Shown piece after piece: positions 37,500 to 50,290 of a stretch of DNA of 64,000 nt; positions within the stretch are counted from its first letter, which is position 1; each line of letters starts with the position of its first letter. The position numbers were made by a program, and so were the translations under genes. The notes under the pieces were generated by a model. The model searched no databases. It was not told the DNA's origin and saw nothing but the letters and a program-made list of their open reading frames with translations. Origin of the DNA: Stomorhina lunata (lineage: Eukaryota; Arthropoda; Insecta; Diptera; Rhiniidae); the NCBI GenBank assembly GCA_933228675.1, contig OW121741.1:118832716-118896715 (forward strand), given 5' to 3'.

Positions 37500-38770
37500 T
37501 GTAACGCTATTTTCGCATTTCTGTTGTTCTCAAATGATATAGCTATAATAATAAAGAAATATTTCCAAATGATATAGCTATAATGATAAAGGAATATTTC
37601 CAAGACGTTTGATATAGTGTACGGGCACGGAGCACTTCTATCAAAACTTATTGCCTTTGGTGTCGATAAAAACGTCTCTCGGTTTATATCGAGTTTTCAC
37701 AGAGATCGCTCTATATAAGTTGTTATAGATTGGTTCTCTTCATACGAGTTGAGGCCCTATGCTCCACTGGGAGTCAAGGATAACAGAAGAAGAATACGAG
37801 TTTATGATTAATTCAGGGGTACCGCAAACTCTGTTCTTTTTCCAACTCTTTCTTATCTTTATAAATGACCTTCTACGTCAAGCTTCCAATCCTATCTACT
37901 CTTTTGCAGATGATAGTAATATTTGCCATTCATATTCATTCAATCGTAGGCGAAGCCTTCTTGAGTTTGGCGCTATGACACAAAATATGAATTAATCATT
38001 ATACCGAGATTTAGAAACAATTTCAGAATTGGGTCGTGCGAATAGATGATGTTTGCTTACGCATAAACGCGCGGAAAACCATGTCTCTTCATCTGTATTA
38101 ATGGGTGGTGTACATATTGAGGAATCATATGCTCTTGATGTTCTGGGCATGAGAATTTAATGTGATGTCCGTTCGACAAAATACATCTTTCAAGTGCCGA
38201 AAAAAGCATTTAAGTGCCTCTAAAACGGTGCAAGAGATACTTCAATCCATCTGACCTCCTTACTATTTACCCCACTTCATATATGGGCCGGAGCTTCAAA
38301 GTCTATTTTGCAGCTTGCAGCTTTGCAGCGCGACCGAGAGCAGGAAATGGCGAAAGTGCTCATCGGGACAGTAGGGTATCCAACTCTATTGATTTGCAGG
38401 AGCACCGTCCCAATTTGAGTTATGTCACACTGTCCTATTGTTAATACTTTGGAATGTGCTCTAACGAAATCAGAGAACTCGTTCCCGAAACTCAGACATT
38501 TTACGCAATACACGTCATTCTGTTAAAGCTCATTCCTTTGTGGTCGATTGGTCGGTAGACCAAACAACACGTTACATTAAATTTGTTCTTCAGCCGCATA
38601 GTTCGTATGTGAAATTTACTCCCGCAGAAGTTTTCCCTGCTAGTTGCAATATAGGTAAATTCAAAGCCATAAACACTACTCCATCTATCCCCCCTCCTAT
38701 AACCTATTTTCCTACATTCAACACAATGCATTTCATAAGTAGGGGTCATCCCCTAAATGCTGGTCCTAAA
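37500..38770 (+). mobile_element. Degenerate LINE copy (reverse transcriptase to 3' end)
   Basis: Broken frames encode the RT region: FDIVYGHGALLSKLIAFGVD from about 37608, then SGVPQ and FADDSNICHSY (RT catalytic xADD) at 37813-37935. Further on come the C-terminal parts matching the copy at 318-742, ending GCTGGTCCTAAA at 38770 without a poly-A run. A 35-bp direct duplication (37532-37566, 37567-37601) interrupts the start of the RT match. Several frameshifts and stops show it is dead and older than the first copy. The true 5' boundary is uncertain. Confidence 0.8.
37602..38740 (+). pseudogene. Frameshifted LINE ORF2 remnant
   Basis: Pieces of one RT protein appear in different frames: 37608-37720, 37759-37995 (contains the FADD motif), then 38170-38740 in fragments (GDSRVSNSIDLQEH-like, IRELVPETQ-like and SRIVRM-like segments in shifted frames). 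No single open frame spans the motifs. Confidence 0.75.
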
Positions 38771-38883
38771 TTAACAAAATATCCTATGTTAAATATGAAA
38801 TTTTGTTGATATTTCATTGTTGGGTCATATTGACCCAAAGGGTAATATGAAGGGCACAAATCCAAGGAAAGTAGAAGGGTTAA

Positions 38884-40626
38884 ATATTTTTTTCACAAAT
38901 TTGCCCAATACAAAATAGTTTATGTTTTCATCAGAACGAGACCATTGTCAGGTTTTTAAACAAAGATTTTTCGTTTGTATACTTTACACACTTTAATATC
39001 CTCTATAATATAAACCGAAAACAATAGTTTATTTATCATTCACATACTTTTGTAAAAATAAAACAAAAAATAGACCTGTTTACTGTCGCAATGAATTAGG
39101 CTTTAAAAATGCAAATAAAGCTAAAAAGTATTCATGCAAAGAAGAGAAAAAATATATTCCCTAAAATATACAAACACTAACTGTTAATATGAGTATATAT
39201 GTATATAAATAGTTTAACATAAAAAGCAACAAAAATTGTAAAATTAAAATAAAAACAATTTTGAAGGCTTTTTATTACAATACAATTGTTTGCTTTAAAG
39301 TGTATGTGTTAAAATTTGAGAGTAGTATATTTTGTTAAAGTGTATATGTATGAGTGGTAACAATTGTTAAAGTGCGGTTGGTCGATAACATTTTAAATGA
39401 AATGAATATGAGTTGTAACGACTAACCGACCAGTTGTGTTTTGTATTTTATATACAAATAAACGTCATTGCGGATATCCGCACTAGCTTTAGTTTACAAT
39501 TGTTGCAAATGTTGTACGAGTTCTTGTGTGCATTTCTAGTATGTCATTGAATAAATATACAAAATACTAAAATACAACTACCAAAGAGACAAGCTGCTCG
39601 ATTATATGAATAACTTTCTCTTTGTATAAAATTTTCTACTGAGTATATAATAGACTACCACTACACAAATACTACCGCTACATATATATTCTGTTAGTTC
39701 TGTTACTACCAGGACTTTATTTCTTGTATTTACTGCATAAAGTATTATTGCAAAATTTATTTATTTAACTTTTTTTATATATAACTTTTTTTCTCGAATT
39801 TGTAATCTACTGTTAAAAAAAGACACTTCCAACAACAACAAAAGCAACTGCAAGGGAATTAACATCATTATAAACGACGTTACATTCATTAATCATATAA
39901 AAGCTTTTATTTTGACATTACTGTTGTTGTAGTTGTTGTTGCTGGCAATGTTTTTCCCATCATTTTCGCTTTTTATCTTTGAGTTGGCAAAAAGGATTTA
40001 AAGTTTAAAGAGATTGTAAAAAATTATGCTTATTTAAGCAATTTTTCATTGAAGCTATTAAAATGTTTAATATTTGTTTTTTTTTTTCTGTATTTTAATA
40101 CTTAAAATAAAGTAATGTTAAATAAACAGTAATATGCATTTTCAGCCGGCATACCAGGGGCTTGTACTTATTTAAGGCCAGTAGTGCAGACTGAGCTTAT
40201 GAGATTGGAGATAATACAAAATATAAAAAAACAAAAACTAAATAATTATATAGAAAAAGTTTTACAATTTTCTCATTCTAAAGAATATGTTGCGATACAT
40301 TTAATGTTGTAACAAATGTTTCGCAGCATTTACTATTTTATACACAGGTTTTTAACATAGTGTTTAAGCAAAATGTTTCGAATTTTAAATAACTAAATTG
40401 TTTCCAAATATTTTCGTTATATTGAAAATGCTTCGAAACATGTTTCGATACATTTAATGTATTATTGTTTCAATACATTATGTTCTTTTTAATAGAATTA
40501 ATTAAAAATTCAAAAAATTTATAAACATTTTCTTTCAGAAACATTCTTAAAAAAAATTGCTCTTAGAGTATTTCATAAAAGCTACAATTTTATATAAATT
40601 TTTTTTTTGTTTTTGAAAAATTTTCT
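38884..40626. other. Unique AT-rich intergenic sequence
   Basis: No gene recognised. A stem-forming pair GCGGTTGGTCG and CTAACCGACCAG lies at about 39374-39433. A short open frame at about 40149-40312 after a TTTTCAG is noted separately. Confidence 0.45.
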
Positions 40627-41068
40627 GTATATGTGACCTGGGGCCAAATTACGGCATTTGATATCGATCGAAATCTTAGATATCTTAGATATTCAAAAAA
40701 TTTGAATAGCATACTTTAAGGATCAAAATTATTTAAAAGATGCACAGTTTACTATATTTTTTTGAAGCTATTTGCCAAAAAATAACCAATAGTAAAAGAG
40801 TTTTAATTGAACTACTTATATATTTTTAAAAACGAATCAAAATGAATACCAAATTTCAATAACTTTTTTTCATTGCCGTAACTTTGAACACCCCTAAAGT
40901 ATACTTCACAATCATCGCTTAAAAGTCTGAGTTTTTGATCGATATCTATTGCGGTAATTTGGCCCCTGGTGTATGAAAAAGAAAAAACAAAATTTCCAAA
41001 AATTAGCTAAAACTTTCGATAAATTAGCTAATTTTCCTAGTTTTTCATATACCGGGTCACATATAAGA
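40627..41068 (+). mobile_element. MITE copy 2 (CCAAATTACC termini) inside a TATATGTGACC inverted repeat
   Basis: Positions 40632-40968 align with 17733-18058 in the same orientation, with inverted ends GGGGCCAAATTACGGCAT and, on the other strand at the right, AGGGGCCAAATTACCGCAAT. A further inverted pair, TATATGTGACCTGG (40628) and TATATGTGACCCGG (right end, other strand, about 41052-41066), encloses it and a 70-base tail. It may be a larger element or a nested insertion. Confidence 0.65.
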
Positions 41069-41069
41069 A

Positions 41070-43930
41070 AACTTTGAAAAAATCCTATAAAAATAACAAA
41101 TTTTTAAAAAAATTTTTATCAAAATAAGAAACTTATTATTATTGAAAAAGTCCTTATTAGAAGGAAACATTTAAAAAAATTCCCTAAAGCAATAGAAAAT
41201 TTATGAAAAACTTAATATAAAAATAGAAAATTAAAAAAAAAACTCCCATAAAAATAGAAAATTTTTGAAAAATTTTCTCAAAAATAGGAAATTTTTGAAA
41301 AATTCCCTATAAAAATAAGAAATTTGTGAAAAATTTCCTATAAAAATATGTAATTTTTCGAAAATCTCCTATTAAAAAGGAAATTAAAAAAAAAGGAAAT
41401 TTTCGAAAATTTTTTATAAAAATAAGAAATTTTTAAAAAAGTTTCTACAAAAATAAAAAAAATTTTGAAAGAATTCTTTTCAAAATAGCAAAATTTTCTC
41501 TAAAAATAGAAAATTTTTGAATTTTTTTTTATAAATAAGATATATTTTTAAAAAATTTCCTAAAAAAATTTAAACCTTTGAAAAATTTTCTATAAAAAAA
41601 TATATATTTTTTAAAAGTTTGTTATAAAATTAGAAAACTTTTAAAAATTTTGCACAAAAATACAAATTTTTTTTAAAATTTCCCATAGAAATAGAAGATT
41701 TTTAAAAAATTTCCTGTAAAAAGAGAAAAATTTTGAAAAATTTTCTATAAAAATAGAAAATTTTTGAAAAATTTCCTATAAAAAAAAAATTTTTTGAAAA
41801 ATTTCCTGAGAAAATAGAAAATTTTTGAATAATTTCCTAAAAAAATAGAAAATTTTTGAAAAATTTCCTAAAAAAAAAAGAAAATTTTTGAAAAATTTCC
41901 TATAAAAATAGAAAATCTTTGTACAATTTCCTATAAAAATGGAAAATTTTTGAAAAATTTCCTATAAAAATACAAAATTTTTGAAAAATTTTCTATAAAA
42001 ATAGAAAATTTTTTAAAAATTTCCTAAGAAAATAGAAATTTTTTGAATAATTTCCTAAAAAAATATAAAATTTTTGAAAAATTTCCTATAAAAATAGAAA
42101 ATTTTTGAAAATTTTCTTATAAAAATAGAAAATTTTTGAAAATTTTCTTATAAAAATAGAAAATTTTGGAAAAATTTCCTATAAAAATAGAAAATTTTTG
42201 AAAAATTTCCTAAGAAAATAGAAAATTTTTGAATAATTTCCTAAAAAATTAGAAAATATTTGAAAAATTTCCTATAAAAATATAAAATTTTTGAAAAATT
42301 TCCTATAAAAATATAAAATTTTTGAAAAATTTCCTATAAAAATATAAAATTTTTGAAAAATTTCCTATAAAAATATAAAATTTTTGAAAAATTTCCTATA
42401 AAAATAGAAAATTTTTGAAAAATTTCCTATAAAAATAGAAAATTTTTGAAAAATTTCCTATAAAAATAGAAAATTTTTGAAAAATTTCCTATAAAAATAG
42501 AAAATTTTTGAAAAATTTCCTATAAAAATAGAAAATTTTTGAAAAATTTCCTATAAAAATAGAAAATTTTTGAAAAATTTCCTATAAAAATAGAAAATTT
42601 TTGAAAAATTTCCTATAAAAATAGAAAATTTTTGAAAAATTTCCTATAAAAATAGAAAATTTTTGAAAAATTTCCTATAAAAATAGAAAATTTTTGAAAA
42701 ATTTCCTATAAAAATAGAAAATTTTTGAAAAATTTCCTATAAAAATAGAAAATTTTTGAAAAATTTCCTATAAAAATAGAAAATTTTTGAAAAATTTCCT
42801 ATAAAAATAGAAAATTTTTGAAAAATTTCCTATAAAAATAGAAAATTTTTGAAAAATTTCCTATAAAAATAGAAAATTTTTGAAAAATTTCCTATAAAAA
42901 TAGAAAATTTTTGAAAAATTTCCTATAAAAATAGAAAATTTTTGAAAAATTTCCTATAAAAATAGAAAATTTTTGAAAAATTTCCTATAAAAATAGAAAA
43001 TTTTTGAAAAATTTCCTATAAAAATAGAAAATTTTTGAAAAATTTCCTATAAAAATAGAAAATTTTTGAAAAATTTCCTATAAAAATAGAAAATTTTTGA
43101 AAAATTTCCTATAAAAATAGAAAATTTTTGAAAAATTTCCTATAAAAATAGAAAATTTTTGAAAAATTTCCTATAAAAATAGAAAATTTTTGAAAAATTT
43201 CCTATAAAAATAGAAAATTTTTGAAAAATTTCCTATAAAAATAGAAAATTTTTGAAAAATTTCCTATAAAAATAGAAAATTTTTGAAAAATTTCCTATAA
43301 AAATAGAAAATTTTTGAAAAATTTCCTATAAAAATAGAAAATTTTTGAAAAATTTCCTATAAAAATAGAAAATTTTTGAAAAATTTCCTATAAAAATAGA
43401 AAATTTTTGAAAAATTTCCTATAAAAATAGAAAATTTTTGAAAAATTTCCTATAAAAATAGAAAATTTTTGAAAAATTTCCTATAAAAATAGAAAATTTT
43501 TGAAAAATTTCCTATAAAAATAGAAAATTTTTGAAAAATTTCCTATAAAAATAGAAAATTTTTGAAAAATTTCCTATAAAAATAGAAAATTTTTGAAAAA
43601 TTTCCAAAAAACTATAAAATTTTTGAAAAATTTCCAAAAAAATAAAAAATTTTTGAAAAATTTCCTATAAAAATAGGAAATTTTTGAAAAATTTCCTATA
43701 AAAATAGAAAATTTTTGAAAAATTTCCTATAAAAATAGAAAATTTTTGAAAAATTTCCTACAAAAATAGAAAATTTTTGAAAAATTTCCTATAAAAATAG
43801 AAAATTTTTGAAAAATTTCCTATAAAAATAGGAAATTTTTGAAAAATTTTCCTATAAAAATAGAAAATTTTTGAAAAATTTCCTGTAAAAATAGAATATT
43901 TTAGGAAAACTTCTTATAAAAACAGAAAAT
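41070..43930 (+). repeat. 31-bp minisatellite array (family I), homogeneous core of about 43 copies
   Basis: Unit core TTTCCTATAAAAATAGAAAA plus TTTTTGAAAAA, spaced 31 bp, near-perfect from about 42262 to 43600. The left edge (41070-42260) is degenerate and the right edge (43600-43930) decays quickly. Same family and orientation as 1-2880. Confidence 0.95.
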
Positions 43931-44950
43931 TTTTTTATAGAATTAAAAATTTTTTAAAATAGAGCATAAAAATATAATATTGCTGAAAACATTTATAAAG
44001 TCATGTTTCTTAACATTTACTACTCATTGAAAAACTTTTCTTGACGTTTATATTCTAAGTAAAATATTTCTAAACCCATACTCGGATCTGCAAGACTTTA
44101 ATCTTATTAAAGGAAAATCCATCCAAATCTATAAACCTAACCATTCCTTAAAGGCTTACGTTAATTTTTGCCAATAAAAAAATAGCACAAGCTCCAGGGA
44201 AAATATTTATAAGTACAAAATATGCTAGAACACAATGGCAGGATTACACAACTGTAAACATACCAAAAAGATAAGAAAGAGGAATCTGTAGATACATAGG
44301 TAAAACAACACAAAAGTAGAACGAATAAATTTCATAACAGAATATCAAACTGATTTACGCATTTATTAAGGAAGTTATAAATAATGATTTCATTCTCATA
44401 TTTTGAAATACAGATATCCCGTTACGAGAGAATAAGTACATATGGGCTTTGAGTAAATGTATGTGTGCTTTTTTGTTTGGATGTGTTTGAAAACAAACCT
44501 CAAGTCTATTATGTAATGAAAATACAATATTGAATATGACATTGAAATGGAAAAAAAAATAAATGTTGGTGAGGAAAATATAAAAATTATGATTGTGTGA
44601 GTTAAATGATTTAAAGTATCTTGTTAATAGATTCCTATACTCCTACTCCTATATTTTACATGCATGTGCGCATAAGTAATAAACATTTAAAAAGGAAATA
44701 ATGGAAAACATTTCAATTATTATACTTTTAAAACAAAATTTGTTTTTATTCTACCATAAATAAATCTCTTTGGTTGACAGGGAAAATGAAAGTGTTATCT
44801 ATGTTTTGTATAAATAAATATATAAAACAAATTTAATTAAAACATCAAAAATTGTTGACTTTTTTGATGAAGATGAAAAAGAATACGAAATATATTTTTG
44901 ATAAAAAAAATTGCTTTTATTTTCAAAATTGGAGAAAGTAAGTGAAAGTT
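43931..44950. other. Unique AT-rich intergenic sequence, no gene seen
   Basis: Inspected on both strands: no open frame above chance length, no repeat partner and no RNA gene. Confidence 0.5.
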
Positions 44951-47130
44951 TGCACGAAATTTTTAAAAATTTCATATCCTTTTTTTTATGAAAATTTAAA
45001 AAAAAAAATATTTTTATAAGAAAATTTTTTTATTTTTTTATATGAAAATTTTAAAAATTTTCTTATTTTTTTTTAAATTTCTTTTTTATAGGAAATTTTT
45101 TATTTTTATAGCAAACTTTTTTAAAAAAATTTAAAAATTTCTTATTTTTATAGGAAAATTTTCAAAAATTTCTTATTTTTATAAGAAATTTTGAAAAATT
45201 TCTTGTTTTTATAGAAATTTTTCAAAAAATTCTTATTTTTATTGGAAATTTTTCAAAAATTTCCTATTTTTATAGGAAATTTTTCAAAAAAGTCGTATTT
45301 TAATAGGAAATTTTTCAAAAATTTCCTATTTTTACAGGAAATTTTTCAAAAATTTCTTATTTTTATATGAATTTTTTCAGAAATTTCTTATTTTAACAGG
45401 AAATTTTTCAAAAATTTCTTATTTTAATAGGAAATTTTTCAAAAATTTCTTAATTTTATAGGGAATTTTTTAGAAAATTCTTATTTATATGAAAATTTTC
45501 AAAAATTTCTTATTTTTACAGGAAATTTTTGAAAAATTTCCTATAAAAATATGAAATTTTAGAAAAAATTCCTATGATAATAAGAAGTTTTTGAAAATTT
45601 TCATACATAAATAAGAAATTTCTGAAAAATTTCCTATAAAAAAAAGAAATTTTTAAAAAAAATTTCATATAAAAATAAAAAATTTTTGAAAAATTTTCTA
45701 TTAAAATAAGAAATTTCTGAAAAATTTCATATAAAAATAAGAAATTTTTGAAAAATTTCCTGTAAAAATAGGAAATTTTTGAAAAATTTCCTATTAAAAT
45801 AAGACTTTTTTGAAAATTTTCCTATAAAAATAGGAAATTTTTGAAAAATTTCCTATAAAAATAAGAATTTTTTGAAAAATTTCCTATAAAAATAAAAAAT
45901 TTTTAAAAATTTTTTATAAAAATAAGATATATTACTATAAAAATATGAAATTTTAGAAAAAATTTCTATGAAAATAAGAAGTTTTTGAAAATTTTCATAC
46001 ATAAATAAGAAATTTCTAAAAAATTTGCTATAAAAATAAGAAATTTTTGAAAAATTTCCTATAAAAATAAGAAGTTTTTGAAAAATTTCCTATAAAAATA
46101 AGAAATTTTTGAAAAATTTTCTATAAAAATAAGAAATTTTTCTTTGTAGGAAATTTTTCAAAAATTTCTTATTTTTTAGGAAATTTTTCAAAAATTTCTT
46201 ATTTTTTAGGAAATTTTTCAAAAATTTCTTATTTTTTAGGAAATTTTACAAAAATTTCTTATTTTTTAGGAAATTTTTCAAAAATTTCTTATTTTTTAGG
46301 AAATTTTTCAAAAATTTCTTATTTTTTAGGAAATTTTTCAAAAATTTTTTATTTTTTTAGGAAATTTTTCAAAAATTTCTTATTTTAATAGAAAATTTTT
46401 CAAAAATTACCTATTTTTACAAGAAACTTTTCAAAAATTTTTTTTTTACAGGAAATTTTTCAAAAATTTCTTATTTTTATACGAAATTTTTCAGAAATTT
46501 CCTATTTTTTTAGGAAATTTTTCAAAAATTTCTTATTTTAATGGAAATTTTCAAAAAGTTCGTTTTTTTATAGGATATTTTTAAAAAACATTCTATTTTT
46601 AGGAATTTTTAAAAAAATTTCGTATTTTTATAGGAATTTTTTAAAAAAATTCTTATTTCTATAAGAAAAATTTCTTATTTTTTTACGAAATTTTTCAGAA
46701 ATTTCTTATTTTTATACGAAATTTTTAAGAAATTTTTTATTTTAATAGGAAATTTTTCAAAAATTTCTTATTTTTATAGGAAACTTTTCAAAAATTTCTT
46801 ATTTCTATAAGAAATTTTTTAAAAATTTCTTATTTTTGCAGGAAATTTTTCAAAATTTCTTCTTATTTTTATAGGAAATTTTTCGGAAATTTCTTATTTT
46901 TGTATGAAATTTTTCACAATTTTCTAATATTTATAGGAAGCTTTTGAAAAATTTCTTATTTTTATATGAAATTTTTAAAAAAATTGCTAGTTTTAGGGAA
47001 ATTTTTTAAAAATTACTTTTTTTATAGGAAATTTTTCCAAAATTTCTTGTTTTTATTGGAAATTTTTCATAGAACATTTTTCAAAAGTTACTTGTTTTAA
47101 AGAATTTTTTTTAAAAATTTCCTATTTTGC
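44951..47130 (-). repeat. ~30-bp minisatellite (family I) with an inverted central block
   Basis: From 44951 to 45525 and from about 46140 to 47130 the unit reads AAAAATTTCTTATTTTTATA, i.e. family I on the - strand. Between 45525 and 46138 it reads TTTCCTATAAAAATAAGAAA, family I on the + strand. The flips occur within GGAAATTTTTGAAAAATTTCC near 45527 and at TTTTTCTTTGTAGG near 46140. A run at 46147-46360 is regular at exactly 30 bp. Confidence 0.9.
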
Positions 47131-48590
47131 TTACCTTTTTTTTAATTTCGTCTATTTCTAAAATTCACATTTCATATTAAATCACCCTTTCCTTTCCTAT
47201 ACTTTTGAAAAACACGTGTTTCGTTTCTATCTGTCTTTTTCCTAGTAGATCAAAATTATTTTTTCTTTTATTCTCCTGAATCTTGTCAAAACACATTGCC
47301 AGGATGCCTGTTTTATTAACACACAACAAAATTGACTGCTAAATCTTACAAACAAAGACACATTCAAATTTCTAAGAAATCCAAGAATTTCTATTTTCCT
47401 TTACAAGAACAAGCACACAAATTTTATCATTACTATTCTATTATGGCTTAAATATAGACCTGGCATAAAATATGTGTTGGTAATATTTGTGCCATATATT
47501 TTCATACCTTCATTCATTTCTTTCAAATCGTATTTGTGTTATTTGCCGTTTTTCTTTTTCTTTCCAGAAATATTTTGCTAGAAATCCTGTTATATTTGCT
47601 AACATACATTTGACAGGAATTTTGCTTTGGTTTTTCTACCTTTTTTGTTTCTAGTTATTTATTATGGCATTAACGCATTTTCATAGACTAAAAATTGCTA
47701 TTTACGCATAACTTATGCAACAGTTGTTAAGAATATTTCCTTGATAGGAATTTTATATGCTGATAAATGTTAATAAATGCGTTCATACAGACACACTAAT
47801 ACTTATACCTACATACTCACTTACCTTAAGTTTATTTGGAAGAACCCAGCTATTTCTAAGAATTACTAAACATGAGCATTTTTATATTCTTCAGATGGGA
47901 AAAAGGTAAATCTCTTTGGTAAACAACAATAAATTTTTCTGGTTGTGTAAATAAAATAAATTTATATCATTGCTTTTGCTTATTGTTCTGCCAAAAAGAA
48001 AATTTCCTCAAAATCAAATTACATTAAAAATAAAACTCATCTCAAGTTAATGGAATTTACTTCAATTTATTTTGTGGTAGTTAATTAATTTAACTTCGAG
48101 AGAAGATGTAGGGGAAGTAGAAGTTTATTAATGGCTGCTATAAAAGAGGAGTAAAGTGAAGCTCTTTGTAATACAAATCTGTTAACGAATTAACAAAGAA
48201 GAACATATAAAGAGGAGATTTTTTTCAGGTTTTTCAAAACATTTGTGTTAATTTAGAGGTAGAAATATTTTATGACTTTCTTCTATATATGAACTAATTA
48301 TGTTAGTAGTATATGTAATTGTAATCAACTACGTTAATTTATATTTAATGTTTCCTTTTACTAAACGATATATGTATGTTTGGAAAAATATTTCACTGTA
48401 TTAATTCGACAAAAGTTTTGAGGACAAACTACATAAGTTAATTTTAAGTATGAATCAACTGTTAGTACTAGAATTCAAATCTATAAACTTTTTAAAATCT
48501 TGAGAATTTGGATTTTGTATGTACGCATTTCGCGAAAAGTGAAAACAAATATTTATCATCGAAAAAGGAAGTTTCTCAGAATTTTCACAA
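47131..48590. other. Unique AT-rich intergenic sequence, no gene seen
   Basis: No open frame or repeat partner recognised, except the phrase GGATTTTGTATGTACGCATT near 48513, which recurs inside the next array near 49372. Confidence 0.5.
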
Positions 48591-50290
48591 TTTTATACCA
48601 AATTTTTTTAAAATGTTATACTTTTATAGAACACTTTTAAAAAATTTATAATTTTTATAAAAAAATTTTTCGGAAATTTCTTACTTTTATAAAAAGTTTT
48701 TAAAAAATTTTTATAAAACAATTTCTTATTTTTATAGAAAATTTTTAACCAATTTCGTCTTTTTATAACAACTTTTTAGAAATTTCTTATTTTTATCCGA
48801 AATTTTCTAGAGGAAATTTTTAAAAAATTTCTTATTTTCATGGAAAATTTTTTTAAAAATTTCTTATTTTTATAGAAAACTTTTCAAAAATTTCTTATTT
48901 TTATAGAAAGTTTTTCTAAATTTCTTATTTTAATAGCAAAATTTTCAAAATTTTCTTATTTTTATAGGAAATTTTTTAAAAATTTCTTATTTCTATAGGA
49001 AAATTTTCAAAAATTTCTTATTTTTATAGGAAATTTTTCAAAAATTTCTTATTTTTATAGGAAATTTTTCAAAAATTTCTTATTTTTATAGGAAAATTTT
49101 CAAAACTTTCTTATTTTTATAGGAAATTTTTCAAAAATTTCTTATTTTTATAAAAAATTTTTGATAAATTTCTAATTTTTATAGGAAGTTTTTTAAAAAT
49201 TTCTTATTTTTTTTAGAAAATTTTTGAAAAATTTCTTATTTTAATGGAATTTTTTCAAAAATTTTTAATTTTTATCTTAAATAGTTAAAATTTTTTCTTA
49301 TGGGAATTTTTTTATAAAGTTTCTTATTTTCATTGGAAATTTTTCAAAAATTTCGAATTTTTGTAAAAAATTTGGATTTTGTACGTACGCATTTTTTATA
49401 GGAAATTTTTCAAAAATTTCTTATTTTTATAGGAAATTTTTCAAAAATTTCTTATTTTTATAGGAAATTTTTCAAAAATTTCTTATTTTTATAGGAAATT
49501 TTTCAAAACTTTCTTATTTTTATAGGAAATTTTTCAAAAATTTCTTATTTTTATAGAAAATTTTTGATAAATTTCTTATTTTTCTTATTTTAATGGAATT
49601 TTTTCAAAAATTTTTAATTTTTATCGGAAATAGTTCAAATTTTTTCTTATGGGAAATTTTTTATAAAGTTTCTTATTTTCATTGGAAATTTTTCAAAAAT
49701 TTCGAATTTTTGTAAAAAAATTTTTTAAAACTTTCTTATCGGCATAGGAAATTTTTCAAAAATTTCTTATTTGCATAGGAAATTTTTCAAACAATTTTTT
49801 TTATAGGAAATTTAAAAAAAAATAATTATTTTTATAAAACGATTCAGAATTTCATTTATTTTTATGTAAAATTTGTAAAATCATTTTTTGTAAGAAATTT
49901 TTCAAAAATTTCTTTTTTTTTGTATCGGAAATTTTTCAAAAATTTATTATTTATTAGGAAAGTTTTCCTCAATTCTGATTTCTGTAGTAAATTTTTCAAA
50001 AATTTTTTTCAGAAATTTTTTAAAAATTACCTATTTCTTTCAAACATTTTTTAAAAATTTCGTATTTTTATCAGAAATTTTTCATAAATTTCGTATTTTT
50101 ATTATATATTGTTCAAAAATTTCTTATATTAATAGGAATTTTTTCAAAAATTTTCATATTTTCATAAAAAATTTTACAACAATTTTTTATTTCTTTAGGA
50201 AATTTTTCAAAAATTTTTAATTTTTACAGGAAATTTTTTAATTTTATTTTTAAAAAAATTTTTAAAAATTTTCTAAGTTTTAAGGAAAAT
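48591..50290 (-). repeat. ~31-bp minisatellite (family I, minus orientation) with a ~355-bp duplication
   Basis: Unit core AAATTTCTTATTTTTATAGG. A block with irregular landmarks (TTTTCTTATGGGAA, AAAGTTTCTTATTTTCATTG, TTTCGAATTTTTG) occurs at about 49250-49370 and again at about 49604-49725, so about 355 bases were duplicated in tandem. A flank-derived phrase, TTTGGATTTTGTACGTACGC, sits at the junction. Confidence 0.88.

Larger units (their letters stand above)
37105..38883. mobile_element. TTAA-flanked piggyBac-like MITE with a LINE inside
   Basis: TTAA at 37105-37108 and 38880-38883 flanks imperfect inverted ends CCCTTATACACTCCTTGG and CCCTTCTACTTTCCTTGG (14 of 18). A 28-bp block containing TTTGGGTCAATATGACCCAA occurs at 37307-37334 and, perfectly inverted, at 38817-38844. 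A second palindrome TTGGGTCAATTTGACCCAA lies at the left end. The space between is mostly the LINE copy, so the original element was probably only a few hundred bases long. Confidence 0.7.

Noticed and set aside
38214..38809. Several 76-89-codon frames on both strands
   Set aside because: Fragments and shadows of the frameshifted LINE ORF2, covered by the LINE annotation.
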